Part shown: positions 20,488 through 29,500 of the stretch, one piece after another
Position numbering within the stretch: the first letter of the stretch is position 1
Layout: each line of letters begins with the position of its first letter
From: Aquabacterium sp. J223
GTDB lineage: Bacteria > Pseudomonadota > Gammaproteobacteria > Burkholderiales > Burkholderiaceae_C
Direction: 5' to 3'
Assembly: GCF_024666615.1 (NCBI RefSeq)
Contig: NZ_CP088297.1
Coordinates: 3,224,001 to 3,288,000, forward strand
DNA length: 64,000 nucleotides
Made by a program: the position numbers and the translations under genes
Notes under the pieces: model-generated
Databases searched by the model: none
The model's input: only the letters and a program-made list of their open reading frames with translations
Told to the model about the DNA's origin: nothing

Positions 20488-21753
20488 TCAGGCGGCCTGC
20501 TCCAGGTCGAACGCCTTGTGCAGCGCCCGCACGGCCAGCTCCATGTACTTCTCGTCGATGACGACGCTGGTCTTGATCTCGCTGGTGGTGATCATCTGGA
20601 TATTGATCCCCTCCTCGCTCAAGGTGCGGAACATGGTGCTCGCCACGCCGGCGTGGCTGCGCATGCCGATGCCGACGATGGACACCTTGCAGATCTTGGT
20701 GTCGCCGGTGATCTCGCGCGCGCCGGTGGCGCCGGCCACCTGCGTCTTCAGCAGGTCCATCGCGCGCTGGTAGTCGTTGCGGTGCACGGTGAAGGAGAAG
20801 TCGGTCTTCCCGTCGTGCGACACGTTCTGGATGATGACGTCCACGTCGATGTTGGCCGCGGCCACCGCACCCAGGATCTGGTAGGCGATGCCCGGCTTGT
20901 CGGGCACGCCCATCACGGTGATCTTGGCTTCGTCGCGGTTGAAGGCGATGCCCGAGACAACGGCTTGTTCCATCTTTTCGTCTTCCTCGAAGGTGATCAG
21001 GGTGCCGGACTTGGCCTCCTCGGCCAGGTCGATGTCCCAGGGCGTGAAGCTGGACAGCACGCGCAGCGGCACCCGGTACTTGCCGGCGAACTCGACCGAG
21101 CGGATCTGCAGCACCTTGGAGCCGAGGCTGGCCATCTCCAGCATCTCCTCGAAGCTGATGGTCTGCAGCCGGCGCGCCTCCGGCACGATGCGCGGGTCGG
21201 TGGTGTAGACGCCGTCGACGTCGGTGTAGATGAGGCACTCGTCGGCCTTCATCGCCGCCGCCACCGCCACCGCGGAGGTGTCGGAGCCGCCGCGGCCCAG
21301 CGTGGTGATGTGGCCCTGCCCGTCGACCCCCTGGAAGCCGGTGATGACGACCACCTTGCCGGCGGCCAGGTCGGCGCGCACGCGGCTGTCGTCGATGCTC
21401 TCGATGCGCGCCTTGGTGTAGGCCGAGTCGGTCTTGATCGGCACCTGCCAGCCGTTGTAGCTCACTGCCTGCAGGCCCTCGGCCTGCAGCGCCAGCGACA
21501 GCAGGCCCACGGAGACCTGCTCGCCGGTGCAGGCGATCATGTCCAGCTCGCGCATGACGGCCTCGTCCACCTTCTGCGGCTGCACTTCCTTGGCCAGGCC
21601 GAGCAGGCGGTTGGTCTCGCCGCTCATGGCCGACGGCACCACCACCAGCTGGTGGCCGGCGCGCACCCATTTGGCGACCCGCTTGGCGACGTTGCGGATG
21701 CGCTCGGTGGACCCCATCGAGGTGCCGCCGTACTTGTGAACGATCAGGGCCAT
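20488..21753 (-). CDS. lysC: Aspartate kinase
   Basis: This 421-residue enzyme phosphorylates aspartate in the first step of the lysine, threonine and methionine pathways. It has the kinase signature KYGGTSMGS (6-14), the GRGGSDTSAVAVAAAMKADECLIYTDVDGVYTTDPR nucleotide/aspartate region, and two C-terminal ACT domains (about 265-421), which bind lysine and/or threonine for feedback control. Length and layout match the monofunctional betaproteobacterial enzyme. The start MALIVHKYGG is family-typical; no strong ribosome binding site is visible. It ends the leftward operon cysS-glycosylase-accA-tilS-lysC, followed by tRNA-Ser. Confidence 0.97.
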   Translation of the reverse strand: MALIVHKYGGTSMGSTERIRNVAKRVAKWVRAGHQLVVVPSAMSGETNRLLGLAKEVQPQKVDEAVMRELDMIACTGEQVSVGLLSLALQAEGLQAVSYNGWQVPIKTDSAYTKARIESIDDSRVRADLAAGKVVVITGFQGVDGQGHITTLGRGGSDTSAVAVAAAMKADECLIYTDVDGVYTTDPRIVPEARRLQTISFEEMLEMASLGSKVLQIRSVEFAGKYRVPLRVLSSFTPWDIDLAEEAKSGTLITFEEDEKMEQAVVSGIAFNRDEAKITVMGVPDKPGIAYQILGAVAAANIDVDVIIQNVSHDGKTDFSFTVHRNDYQRAMDLLKTQVAGATGAREITGDTKICKVSIVGIGMRSHAGVASTMFRTLSEEGINIQMITTSEIKTSVVIDEKYMELAVRALHKAFDLEQAA

Positions 21754-21800
21754 GGACGTGGAAAGGATGAGGCGGCCTCGCGGCTCGCAAACCCGCGATT

Positions 21801-22745
21801 CTAGTTCGCGCCCTGCCCTCCCGCGGTCCAGCGCAACCAGCCGCCCTGACGCACCAGCCGGCCCTGCGGCACCGGCCAGGTCGCCCCCGAACGCGCCTTC
21901 GCCAGTTCGGCCGGCAACCGCTGCAGCAGCGAGAAGGGCACGCCCAGCGGCAGCCGCGGCGCCAGCCAGTCGCGCAGCAGCAGCGCCTGCTGCGCCGGGC
22001 TGAAGCGCTGCAGGCGCTCGATGGGCAGCGCCTCGCCGTCGGGCCGCCCGTCCAGCAGGTCGAGCAGGCTGGCGGCGGTCCAGTCCCGCAGCGCCTGGGC
22101 CTGCAGCGCGGCATGGCGGGCGCTGGCGTGGAGCTGGGCCTCGGCCTCGGGGAAGGCCTGCACCAGCGCCGGCCAGACCCGCTGCCGCAGCCGACTGCGG
22201 CCGTATGCGTCGCCCTGGTTGCTGGGGTCGTCGACGTAGCGCAGGCGGTGCCGGCGCACGTACGCCTCGATGGCCGAACGCGGATGGTCCAGCCAGGGCC
22301 GGGCCCAGGTCAGCCCGTCCTGGCGCCATTGCCCGCGCATCGCCGCGGCCGCGGTGAGGCCGCCGCCGCGCAACGCCTGCAGCAGCACGGTCTCGGCCTG
22401 GTCGGTGCGGTGGTGGCCGAGTAGGAGCAGGCCGGCATGCGCCTCCCGCGCCATGCGGGCCAGCGCGGCATAGCGCTCGCGCCGGGCCCAGGCCTCGACG
22501 CTGTCGCCCGGCGCCGGCGCGCCGGCCAGCCGGGTGACATGGCACTCGAGCGGCGCCCCGGCCGCGGCCCAGCGGGCGCACTGGCGCTGCACATGGCGCA
22601 CCCACCGGTCGGCGTCCGGCTGCAAGCCGTGGTGCACGTGCAGCGCCGCCACCCGCAGGCGCAGCGCCCGCGCCTGCGCACACACGGCGTGCAGCAGCGC
22701 GGTCGAATCGCGGCCGCCGCTGTGGGCGACCGCGACGGTCTTCAT
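21801..22745 (-). CDS. tilS: tRNA(Ile)-lysidine synthase
   Basis: This 314-residue N-type ATP pyrophosphatase converts C34 of tRNA-Ile(CAU) to lysidine so that it reads AUA. The PP-loop is AHSGGRDST (7-15), and LLLGHHRTDQAETVLLQALRGGG is the second TilS signature. At 314 residues it is the short form, with a reduced C-terminal domain. Its start is 7 bp downstream of the accA stop, so the two genes are cotranscribed, an arrangement common in this group. Confidence 0.95.
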   Translation of the reverse strand: MKTVAVAHSGGRDSTALLHAVCAQARALRLRVAALHVHHGLQPDADRWVRHVQRQCARWAAAGAPLECHVTRLAGAPAPGDSVEAWARRERYAALARMAREAHAGLLLLGHHRTDQAETVLLQALRGGGLTAAAAMRGQWRQDGLTWARPWLDHPRSAIEAYVRRHRLRYVDDPSNQGDAYGRSRLRQRVWPALVQAFPEAEAQLHASARHAALQAQALRDWTAASLLDLLDGRPDGEALPIERLQRFSPAQQALLLRDWLAPRLPLGVPFSLLQRLPAELAKARSGATWPVPQGRLVRQGGWLRWTAGGQGAN

Positions 22746-22752
22746 CGGTGCC

Positions 22753-23724
22753 TCAGTGGTCCTTGGTGTCGCCGAAGCGGCCGTACGACTGCAGCCGCTC
22801 GTAGCGGCGCTGCAGCAGCTCCTTCGGCTTCAGGTCGAGCAGCAGCCGCAGCGAGTCGTTGAGCGCGCGCTTGAGCTGCGAGGCCATCAGCTTGGTGTCG
22901 CGATGGGCGCCGCCCACCGGCTCGGCGACGATCTTGTCGATCAGCCCCAGCGCCTTGAGGCGGTGGGCGGTGATGCCCAGCGCCTCGGCCGCGTCGGCGG
23001 CGCGGTCGGCGGTCTTCCACAGGATGGAGGCGCAGCCCTCGGGCGAGATCACCGAGTACACCGAGTACTGCAGCATCAGCACCTGGTCGGCCACGCTGAT
23101 GGCCAGCGCGCCACCGGAGCCGCCCTCGCCGATGATGGTGGTGATGATGGGCACCTCGAGCTGCGCCATCTCGAAGATGTTGCGGCCGATGGCCTCCGAC
23201 TGGCCGCGTTCCTCGGCGCCGATGCCGGGGTAGGCGCCCGGCGTGTCGACGAAGGTGAACACCGGCAGGCCGAACTTCTCGGCCAGCTTCATCAGCCGCA
23301 GCGCCTTGCGGTAGCCCTCCGGCCGCGACATGCCGAAGTTGCGCAGCCCGCGCTCCTTGGTGTCGCGGCCCTTCTGGTGGCCGACCACCATGCAGGCCTG
23401 GCCGTTGAAGCGGGCCAGGCCGCCGACGATGGACAGGTCGTCGGCGAAGTGGCGGTCGCCGTGCAGTTCCTGGAAATCGGTGAACACCTCGTTCACGTAG
23501 TCCAGCGTGTAGGGCCGCTGCGGGTGGCGGGCGATCAGCGTCACCTGCCAGGGTGTCAGCTTGGCGTAGATGTCCTTGGTGAGCTGCTGGCTCTTCTTGT
23601 CCAGCCGGTCGATCTCTTCGGAGATGTCGACCGCGGACTCGCTCTGAACGTAGCGCAGCTCTTCGATCTTCGATTCCAGCTCCGCGATGGGCTGCTCGAA
23701 CTCGAGGAAGTGTCTTTTGCTCAT
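22753..23724 (-). CDS. accA: Acetyl-CoA carboxylase carboxyltransferase subunit alpha
   Basis: This 323-residue subunit pairs with AccD to transfer carboxyl from biotin to acetyl-CoA, giving malonyl-CoA for fatty acid synthesis. Diagnostic segments are [72 protein letters not shown] and [11 protein letters not shown]. Length is standard (E. coli 319). GAGGGG precedes the ATG. The gene sits between a DNA glycosylase and tilS in a leftward operon. Confidence 0.98.
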   Translation of the reverse strand: MSKRHFLEFEQPIAELESKIEELRYVQSESAVDISEEIDRLDKKSQQLTKDIYAKLTPWQVTLIARHPQRPYTLDYVNEVFTDFQELHGDRHFADDLSIVGGLARFNGQACMVVGHQKGRDTKERGLRNFGMSRPEGYRKALRLMKLAEKFGLPVFTFVDTPGAYPGIGAEERGQSEAIGRNIFEMAQLEVPIITTIIGEGGSGGALAISVADQVLMLQYSVYSVISPEGCASILWKTADRAADAAEALGITAHRLKALGLIDKIVAEPVGGAHRDTKLMASQLKRALNDSLRLLLDLKPKELLQRRYERLQSYGRFGDTKDH

Positions 23725-23857
23725 GATGTCTGCCCCTCGTCCGTCGAGTACGCCGGCCGATCCCCCGAGGGGATGGCGGGCCGGCTTGGGAGCGGCCCGG
23801 CGCTCGGCCCGCAGGGGGAGCGTTGAACACCCGTGTCTCATGTGTCTTCTGGTCAGG

Positions 23858-24502
23858 TCAGTAGGCGACCGGCAGCGGATCGAGGCTGCGCCAAATGTAC
23901 CAAGTGGCCACCGAGCGGTACGGCGACCAGCCGTCGCCCAACTCGCGGGCCTCGGCGCGGGACACCGGCTCGCCGCTGAAGTAGTTGGTCGAGATGCCCT
24001 TGAGCAGGCCGACGTCGTCCAGCGGCAGCACGTCGGGCCGCATGAGGTGGAAGATGAGGAACATCTCGGCGGTCCAGCGGCCGATGCCGCGGATGGCGAC
24101 CAGTTCCTCGATGATGGCCTCGTCGTCCATCTGCTGCCACTGGCGCACGTGCACCTGGCCGCCTTCGAAGTGCTGCGCCAGGTCGAGCAGGTACTCGGCC
24201 TTGCGCGCCGACAGCCCGGCCGCGCGCAGCGCGGTGCCGTCCAGCGCCAGCACCGCCTGCGGCTGCACCCGGGTGCTGGACCCGGCGCCGACCGCGGCGA
24301 CGAAACGCTCCCACACCGACTGCGCCGCCTTGACCGAGATCTGCTGGCCGACGATGGAGCGCGCCAGCGTGGTGAAGGCATCGCCGCGGCTTTGCAGGCG
24401 AGCCTCGCCGAACTGGGGGATCAGCTTCTTCATCACCCGGTCGCGACGCGACAGGTGACGACAGGCCTCGTCCCAGTAGTCTGGCGTGACGACGGTCGCC
24501 AC
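23858..24502 (-). CDS. DNA-3-methyladenine glycosylase II (AlkA-like HhH-GPD)
   Basis: This 214-residue base-excision enzyme removes alkylated purines. The HhH-GPD core is clear: [19 protein letters not shown] (about 49-67), the hairpin [16 protein letters not shown] (137-151) and the catalytic acidic pair D162/D163 in [11 protein letters not shown]. There is no iron-sulphur cluster motif, as expected for AlkA-type enzymes. I use a GTG start giving [13 protein letters not shown], 29 bp after the cysS stop; an ATG at MKKLIPQFG would trim the N-terminus. The position between cysS and accA is conserved in Burkholderiales. Confidence 0.9.
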   Translation of the reverse strand: MATVVTPDYWDEACRHLSRRDRVMKKLIPQFGEARLQSRGDAFTTLARSIVGQQISVKAAQSVWERFVAAVGAGSSTRVQPQAVLALDGTALRAAGLSARKAEYLLDLAQHFEGGQVHVRQWQQMDDEAIIEELVAIRGIGRWTAEMFLIFHLMRPDVLPLDDVGLLKGISTNYFSGEPVSRAEARELGDGWSPYRSVATWYIWRSLDPLPVAY

Positions 24503-24531
24503 CGCCCTGGCGCTGCCCCGGACCACCGGCG

Positions 24532-25923
24532 TCAGCCTTTGGAACCGCCGACCGCGACCCAGGTGGTGCCCTGGGCCGAGTCCTTGAGCTCGATGCCGTA
24601 ACTGGCAAGCTCGGCGCGGATGCGGTCCGCCTCGGCGAAGTTTCTGGCCTTCTTCGCCTCGGCGCGCGCTGAGACCATGTCCTCGATGACCGCCGCCTGC
24701 AGCTCGCTCTTGCCGCCTTGCAGATAGTCCAGCGGCGGCTGCTGCAGCAGGCCCAGCACCTTGCCGAGCGCCTTCAGCTGGCCGGCCACCCGCGACGAGC
24801 CGCCGCGGTTGACCTCGCCGGCGAGGTCGAACAAGGCGGCCACGGCGCCCGGGGTGTTGAAGTCCTCGTTCATCGCCGCGCGGAAGGCCGCGGCCTGCGG
24901 CAGCGACCAGTCCACCTCGGCCGCGTCGGCCGGCACCTTGTCGAGCGCGGTGTAGAGCCGGCGCAGGGCATTGCGGGCGTCGTCCAGGTGGGCGTCGCTG
25001 AAGTTGAAGGGGCTGCGGTAGTGGGTGCGCAGCATGAAGAAGCGCAGGGTCTCGCCGTCGTAGCGCTTGAGCACGTCGCGGATGGTGAAGAAGTTGCCCA
25101 ACGACTTGGACATCTTCTCGTTGTCGACGTTGACGAAGCCGTTGTGCATCCACACGTTGACGAAGGGCCGGCCGCTGGCGCCCTCGCTCTGCGCGATCTC
25201 GTTCTCGTGGTGCGGGAACTGCAGGTCCATGCCGCCGCCGTGGATGTCGAAGTGCTCGCCGAGCAGCGCGCAGCTCATCGCCGAGCACTCGATGTGCCAG
25301 CCGGGGCGGCCGGCGCCGAACGGGCTAGGCCACTGCGCGTCGGCCGGCTCGCTCGGCTTGGCGGCCTTCCACAGCACGAAGTCCAGCGGGTCTTCCTTGC
25401 CTTCGTTGACCGCCACCCGCTCGCCGGCGCGCAGCTCGTCCAGCGATTTGCCCGACAGCTTGCCGTAGCCGGGGAAGCGCCGCACCGCGAAGTTCACATC
25501 GCCGTTCGGTGCGCGATAGGCCAGGCCCTTGCCCTCCAGCGCGCCGATCATTTCCAGCATGCGCGGCACGTGCTCGGTGGCGCGCGGCTCGTGCGTCGGC
25601 GGCTCGATGCCCAGCGCCGCCACGTCCTCGTGCATGGCCTCGGTCATCTCGGCGGTCAGCTGGCGGATGGGGATGCCCCGTTCCAGCGCACGCCGGATGA
25701 TCTTGTCGTCGATGTCGGTGATGTTGCGCACGTAGGTCACGCGGTACCCCGCCGCACGCAGCCAGCGCTGCACCACGTCGAAGGCCATCATCATGCGGGC
25801 ATGGCCGATGTGGCACAGGTCGTAGATGGTCATGCCGCAGACGTACATGCGCACATGGCCGGGCTCGATGGGCTCGAAGGGCTCGACCGCGCGGGTCAGC
25901 GTGTTGTGGATGCGCAGGGTCAT
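24532..25923 (-). CDS. cysS: Cysteinyl-tRNA synthetase
   Basis: This 463-residue class I synthetase charges tRNA-Cys. The HIGH motif is at 38-41 ([10 protein letters not shown]) and KMSKS at 270-274. Likely zinc ligands are C29, C213, H238 and E242, equivalent to those of the E. coli enzyme (461 residues). It is the first gene of the leftward cysS-alkA-accA-tilS-lysC set and is divergent from the TPR-ppiA operon across about 200 bp. Confidence 0.98.
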   Translation of the reverse strand: MTLRIHNTLTRAVEPFEPIEPGHVRMYVCGMTIYDLCHIGHARMMMAFDVVQRWLRAAGYRVTYVRNITDIDDKIIRRALERGIPIRQLTAEMTEAMHEDVAALGIEPPTHEPRATEHVPRMLEMIGALEGKGLAYRAPNGDVNFAVRRFPGYGKLSGKSLDELRAGERVAVNEGKEDPLDFVLWKAAKPSEPADAQWPSPFGAGRPGWHIECSAMSCALLGEHFDIHGGGMDLQFPHHENEIAQSEGASGRPFVNVWMHNGFVNVDNEKMSKSLGNFFTIRDVLKRYDGETLRFFMLRTHYRSPFNFSDAHLDDARNALRRLYTALDKVPADAAEVDWSLPQAAAFRAAMNEDFNTPGAVAALFDLAGEVNRGGSSRVAGQLKALGKVLGLLQQPPLDYLQGGKSELQAAVIEDMVSARAEAKKARNFAEADRIRAELASYGIELKDSAQGTTWVAVGGSKG

Positions 25924-26125
25924 CGGCCGGAGGGCGGTGCTGGCGCAGGCGCTGCGGTTGGCGCCGGGCTGGGTGCGGTCAAGGGCGGAGAGGACAACGA
26001 CCGGGCGGTGCCGTCGCCACCGTGCGGCCGGCCGTCACAGGGGCCGTCGCTACAATCGAATTCAGTATAGCGGGGGGCCTCGTAGCCAGTGCACCGCACG
26101 CCGCCCTCGCCAGCACCTGCCCATC

Positions 26126-26719
26126 ATGATGTCCTTCGTTGCCCGCCTGCTCGTCATCGCTGGCCTGTGCCTGGCGGCGGGCTGGGGCCAGGCGGCGGTC
26201 ACCGAGGAACTGCTGGCCATCCAGCGCCTGCACCGCAGCGGCGACCTGGGCACCGCGCTGCAGCGCGTCGAGCGCGCGCTGACGGCGAAGCCCGACGACG
26301 CCGACCTGCGCTTCTTCCGCGCGGTGATCCTGGCCGACAGCGGTCGCCGCGACGACGCCATCGAGGCGCTGACCACCCTGCTGCGTGACCACCCCCAGCT
26401 CGCCGAGCCGTACAACAACCTGGCGGTGCTCTACGCCGGACAGGGCCGGTTGGAGATGGCGCGCCAGGCGCTGGAGTCGGCGCTGCGCAACGACCCGGCC
26501 TACACCGTGGCGCACGAGAACCTGGGCGACCTGTACGTCCGGATGGCTCAGCAGTCCTACCAGCGTGCGCTGCCACCGCAGGGCATGGCCCCCCAGGGGT
26601 TGCAACAGAAGCTGCGGCTGGCGCGCGAACTGCTGCTCTCCCCCCACCGTCTCCGCCGGCGCGTCACGCTGAAGAGCGGCGATCGTCGGTCCCTCCATTG
26701 CTGTCCATCACGCCCATGA
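26126..26719 (+). CDS. Secreted tetratricopeptide-repeat protein
   Basis: This ~197-residue protein has a signal peptide (MMSFVARLLVIAGLCLAAGWGQA) and three or four TPR units from about residue 25 to 140 (DADLRFFRAVILADSGRRDDAIEALTTLL, AEPYNNLAVLYAGQGRLEMARQALESAL, AYTVAHENLGDLYVRMAQQSYQRAL), so it probably mediates periplasmic protein contacts. The last ~27 residues are Arg-rich and poor in GC3. Removing one C from the C6 run at 26640-26645 would end the protein at 26672 with SPTVSAGASR. However, the frame as written ends in an ATGA overlap with ppiA, a common arrangement in this window, so the end is uncertain. Confidence 0.75.
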   Translation: MMSFVARLLVIAGLCLAAGWGQAAVTEELLAIQRLHRSGDLGTALQRVERALTAKPDDADLRFFRAVILADSGRRDDAIEALTTLLRDHPQLAEPYNNLAVLYAGQGRLEMARQALESALRNDPAYTVAHENLGDLYVRMAQQSYQRALPPQGMAPQGLQQKLRLARELLLSPHRLRRRVTLKSGDRRSLHCCPSRP

Positions 26720-27297
26720 CCCTCACCTTGCGCCGCTGCCTGAACGTCGTCCCCGGGCTGGCGCTGGCCGCCCTGATCTGCACCACGGCGCTTCCTGCCG
26801 CCGCGCAGAAGGTGAAGCTGGCCACCAGCCAGGGCGACATCGTCCTGCAGCTTGATCCCGCCAAGGCGCCGAAGAGCAGCGCCAACTTCCTGCAGTACGT
26901 GCAGGCCGGCCACTACGACGGCACCGTGTTCCACCGCGTGATCGACGGCTTCATGATCCAGGGCGGCGGCTTCGACGCCGAGATGCGTCAGAAGCCGACG
27001 CGCGACCCCATCCCGCTGGAGGCGGGCAACGGGCTGAAGAACCTGCGCGGCACCGTCGCGATGGCCCGCACCTCCGACCCGAACTCCGCGACCGCGCAGT
27101 TCTTCATCAACGTGGTCGACAACCCCAACCTCGACGCGCCGCGTCCGGACGGGCATGGTTATGCCGTGTTCGGACGGGTGGTCGAGGGGCTGGACGTGAT
27201 CGACCGCATCCGCAAGGTCGCCACCGGCAACCGCGGCATGCACCAGAACGTGCCGCTGCAGCCGGTGGTCCTTCGTCAAGCCACCGTGGAGAAATGA
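26716..27297 (+). CDS. ppiA: Periplasmic peptidyl-prolyl cis-trans isomerase (cyclophilin)
   Basis: This 193-residue precursor has a signal peptide cleaved after Ala30 (LPAAA|QK). The cyclophilin core shows [20 protein letters not shown] and [12 protein letters not shown], the usual catalytic Arg and substrate-pocket Phe/Gln residues. The start ATG overlaps the TPR gene stop as ATGA. The paralogous ppiB begins 2 bp after this stop. Together they give one exported and one cytoplasmic cyclophilin from one transcript. Confidence 0.93.
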   Translation: MTLTLRRCLNVVPGLALAALICTTALPAAAQKVKLATSQGDIVLQLDPAKAPKSSANFLQYVQAGHYDGTVFHRVIDGFMIQGGGFDAEMRQKPTRDPIPLEAGNGLKNLRGTVAMARTSDPNSATAQFFINVVDNPNLDAPRPDGHGYAVFGRVVEGLDVIDRIRKVATGNRGMHQNVPLQPVVLRQATVEK

Positions 27298-27298
27298 G

Positions 27299-27799
27299 AT
27301 GACCAAGACCGTCGAGATGACGACCAACCATGGCGTGATCCGCATCGCGCTGGACGATGCCAAGGCGCCTGCCACCGTGGCCAACTTCCTCGGCTACGTG
27401 CAGCGGGGCCACTACGACGGCACGGTGTTCCACCGCGTCATCCCCGGCTTCATGATCCAGGGCGGCGGCTTCGAGCCCGGCATGAAGCAGAAGCCCACCG
27501 AAGCGCCGATCGCCAACGAGGCCAACAACGGCCTGAAGAACAAGAAGTACACGCTGGCCATGGCCCGCACGTCCGACCCGCATTCGGCCACCGCGCAGTT
27601 CTTCATCAACGCCAAGGACAACGGCTTCCTCGATTTCACTTCCGAGTCCAGCCAGGGCTGGGGCTACGCGGTGTTCGGCGAGGTGGTCGAGGGCCAGGCG
27701 GTGGTCGACGCCATCGAGAAGGTGCGCACCGGCCGCCGTGGCTTCCACGACGACGTGCCGCTGGACGACGTGGTGATCGAAAAGGCCACCGAGGTCTGA
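27299..27799 (+). CDS. ppiB: Cytoplasmic peptidyl-prolyl cis-trans isomerase (cyclophilin)
   Basis: This 166-residue cyclophilin lacks a signal peptide. The core motifs [44 protein letters not shown] and [13 protein letters not shown] match PpiB-type proline isomerases assisting folding in the cytoplasm. It is nearly contiguous with ppiA and is followed with no gap by the TTG start of lpxH. Confidence 0.96.
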   Translation: MTKTVEMTTNHGVIRIALDDAKAPATVANFLGYVQRGHYDGTVFHRVIPGFMIQGGGFEPGMKQKPTEAPIANEANNGLKNKKYTLAMARTSDPHSATAQFFINAKDNGFLDFTSESSQGWGYAVFGEVVEGQAVVDAIEKVRTGRRGFHDDVPLDDVVIEKATEV

Positions 27800-28642
27800 T
27801 TGCCGACTGACCACGTTCCGGTGTTCGAGGCGCCCGCCGGCTGGCGGGCGATCGACCTGCTGTCGGACGTGCACCTGAGCGCCGACCACCCGCGCACCTT
27901 CGAGGCCTGGCGCTCGGCGCTGCTGGAGACCGACGCCGACGCCGTGTTCATGCTCGGCGACCTGTTCGAGGTGTGGATCGGCGACGACGCCCGCAACGGC
28001 GCCTTCGAGCAGCAGTGCATCGCGGTGCTGCGCGAGGCCGGCCGCCACCGCCGGCTGGCGTTCATGGCAGGCAACCGCGACTTCCTCGTCGGCGACGCGA
28101 TGCTGACCGAGTCCGGCGTGCAGGCCCTCGACGACCCGACGCTGCTCACCGCCTTCGGCCGGCGCCTGCTGCTGACGCATGGCGATGCGCTGTGCCTGGA
28201 AGACGAGGCCTACCAGCGCCTGCGCAGCGTGTTGCGCAGCCCGGCCTGGCAGCAGCAGGTGCTGGCACGCCCGCTCGACGAGCGCGCCGCGCTGGCGCGG
28301 CAGCTGCGCCAGGTCAGCGACGCCAAGCGCGGCGAGGCCGCCGGGGCCGGCGGCTTCGATCCGGCCGCCTGGGCCGATGTCGACGCGCCGGAGGCGGCCC
28401 GCTGGCTGGACCGCGCGTCCGCGGCCGTCATGGTCCATGGCCACACCCACCGGCCCGACCGCCACGACCTGCCCGGCGGCGGCGAACGTTGGGTGCTCTC
28501 GGACTGGTCCTACGACGAACCCGACCAGCCCGCACGCGCGGACGTGCTGCGCCTGACCGCCGCCGGCCTGTTGCGCCGACCGGGCCCCGGCGTGGTGAGC
28601 GCGGCGGCGTCCAAGGACGTTCGAACCCCGCCACCGTGCTGA
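27800..28642 (+). CDS. lpxH: UDP-2,3-diacylglucosamine diphosphatase
   Basis: This 280-residue calcineurin-like phosphoesterase hydrolyses UDP-2,3-diacylglucosamine to lipid X in lipid A synthesis, at the inner membrane surface. Metal-site motifs are LLSDVHL (D23, H25), GDLFEVWIGDD, GNRDFLVG, THGDALC and HGHTHRP. It starts with TTG immediately after the ppiB stop, indicating translational coupling. The C-terminal ~25 residues are a variable tail. It is longer than E. coli LpxH (240). Confidence 0.93.
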   Translation: MPTDHVPVFEAPAGWRAIDLLSDVHLSADHPRTFEAWRSALLETDADAVFMLGDLFEVWIGDDARNGAFEQQCIAVLREAGRHRRLAFMAGNRDFLVGDAMLTESGVQALDDPTLLTAFGRRLLLTHGDALCLEDEAYQRLRSVLRSPAWQQQVLARPLDERAALARQLRQVSDAKRGEAAGAGGFDPAAWADVDAPEAARWLDRASAAVMVHGHTHRPDRHDLPGGGERWVLSDWSYDEPDQPARADVLRLTAAGLLRRPGPGVVSAAASKDVRTPPPC

Positions 28643-29415
28643 GCCGCCTGCTCGGGCACTGGCGCCAGCGGCGCGACGCCCGGGCGCTGCAGCGCCGTGC
28701 CATCCCCGACACGCTGTGGTCGCTGACGCTGCAGCGCTACCCCTTTCTGGCCCGACGCAGCGAGGCCGACCGCGACAGGCTGCGTCGCCTGACCAGCCTG
28801 TTCCTCGACCGCAAGCGGTTCAGTGCCGCAGGCGGGCTCGAACTGACCGACGAGATCGCGGTGGCGATCGCCGCCCAGGCCTGCCTGCCGGTGCTGGCCC
28901 TCGGGCTCGAGCGCTACGACGGTTTCGTCGGGCTCGTGGTGCACCCCGACGAGGTGCTCGCGCCACGCGAGGCCGTCGACGAAACGGGCGTGGTGCACCG
29001 CTGGCAGGAGCCGCTGACCGGTGAGGCCATGGAGGGCGGCCCCGTCATGGTGACCTGGGCCGACGCGCGCGACGCCGGCGAACTGGCCGCCTGGCGCTAC
29101 AACGTGGTGATCCACGAGTTCGCCCATGTGCTGGACATGGAGGACGGTCTGGCCGACGGCGTGCCGCTGCTGCCCGACGCCACCGCGCGCCGGCGCTGGT
29201 GCGGTGTCCTCGAACCGGCCTACGACGACTTCTGCCGCCGCGTCATCGCCGGCGACGACACCCTGCTCGACCCGTACGGTGCCGAGGGGCTGGAGGAGTT
29301 CTTCGCCGTCGCCTCCGAAGCCTTCTTCGTCGCACCGGTCGACCTGCGGGACCAACACCCGGCGCTGTACGGGCTGCTGACCGGCTTCTACCGGCAGGAC
29401 CCGGCGGCCGCCTGA
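28636..29415 (+). CDS. mtfA: MtfA-type zinc metallopeptidase (M90 family)
   Basis: This 259-residue protein has the HEFAH zinc motif (160-164) followed by VLDMEDG, and a downstream Glu in GLEEFFAVASEAFF as in MtfA, a soluble peptidase that in E. coli binds the repressor Mlc. It starts at a GTG lying 7 bases inside the 3' end of lpxH, so translation is probably coupled. It ends the rightward operon, before a bidirectional terminator shared with clpA. A role with Mlc in this organism is not shown. Confidence 0.9.
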   Translation: MLSRLLGHWRQRRDARALQRRAIPDTLWSLTLQRYPFLARRSEADRDRLRRLTSLFLDRKRFSAAGGLELTDEIAVAIAAQACLPVLALGLERYDGFVGLVVHPDEVLAPREAVDETGVVHRWQEPLTGEAMEGGPVMVTWADARDAGELAAWRYNVVIHEFAHVLDMEDGLADGVPLLPDATARRRWCGVLEPAYDDFCRRVIAGDDTLLDPYGAEGLEEFFAVASEAFFVAPVDLRDQHPALYGLLTGFYRQDPAAA

Positions 29416-29446
29416 ACCGCCGCGCGGCCCCACCGGCCGAGCCATG

Positions 29447-29472
29447 AAAAGGGGCGCCCTTGCGGGCGCCCC
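29447..29472. terminator. Bidirectional terminator between mtfA and clpA
   Basis: A 9-bp perfect stem (GGGGCGCCC / GGGCGCCCC) with a TTGC loop has AAAA on its left, giving a T4 tract on the minus strand for clpA. It is 31 bp past the mtfA stop and 28 bp past the clpA stop. Confidence 0.75.
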
Positions 29473-29500
29473 GTCCAGCGCGGCCGGTGTCGCGCGCCCG

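Noticed and set aside
26589-26594. C6 run in the TPR gene as a frameshift
   Set aside because: The helical sequence continues sensibly on both sides (YQRALPPQGMAPQGLQQKLRL); a shift would give a premature, poorer sequence.
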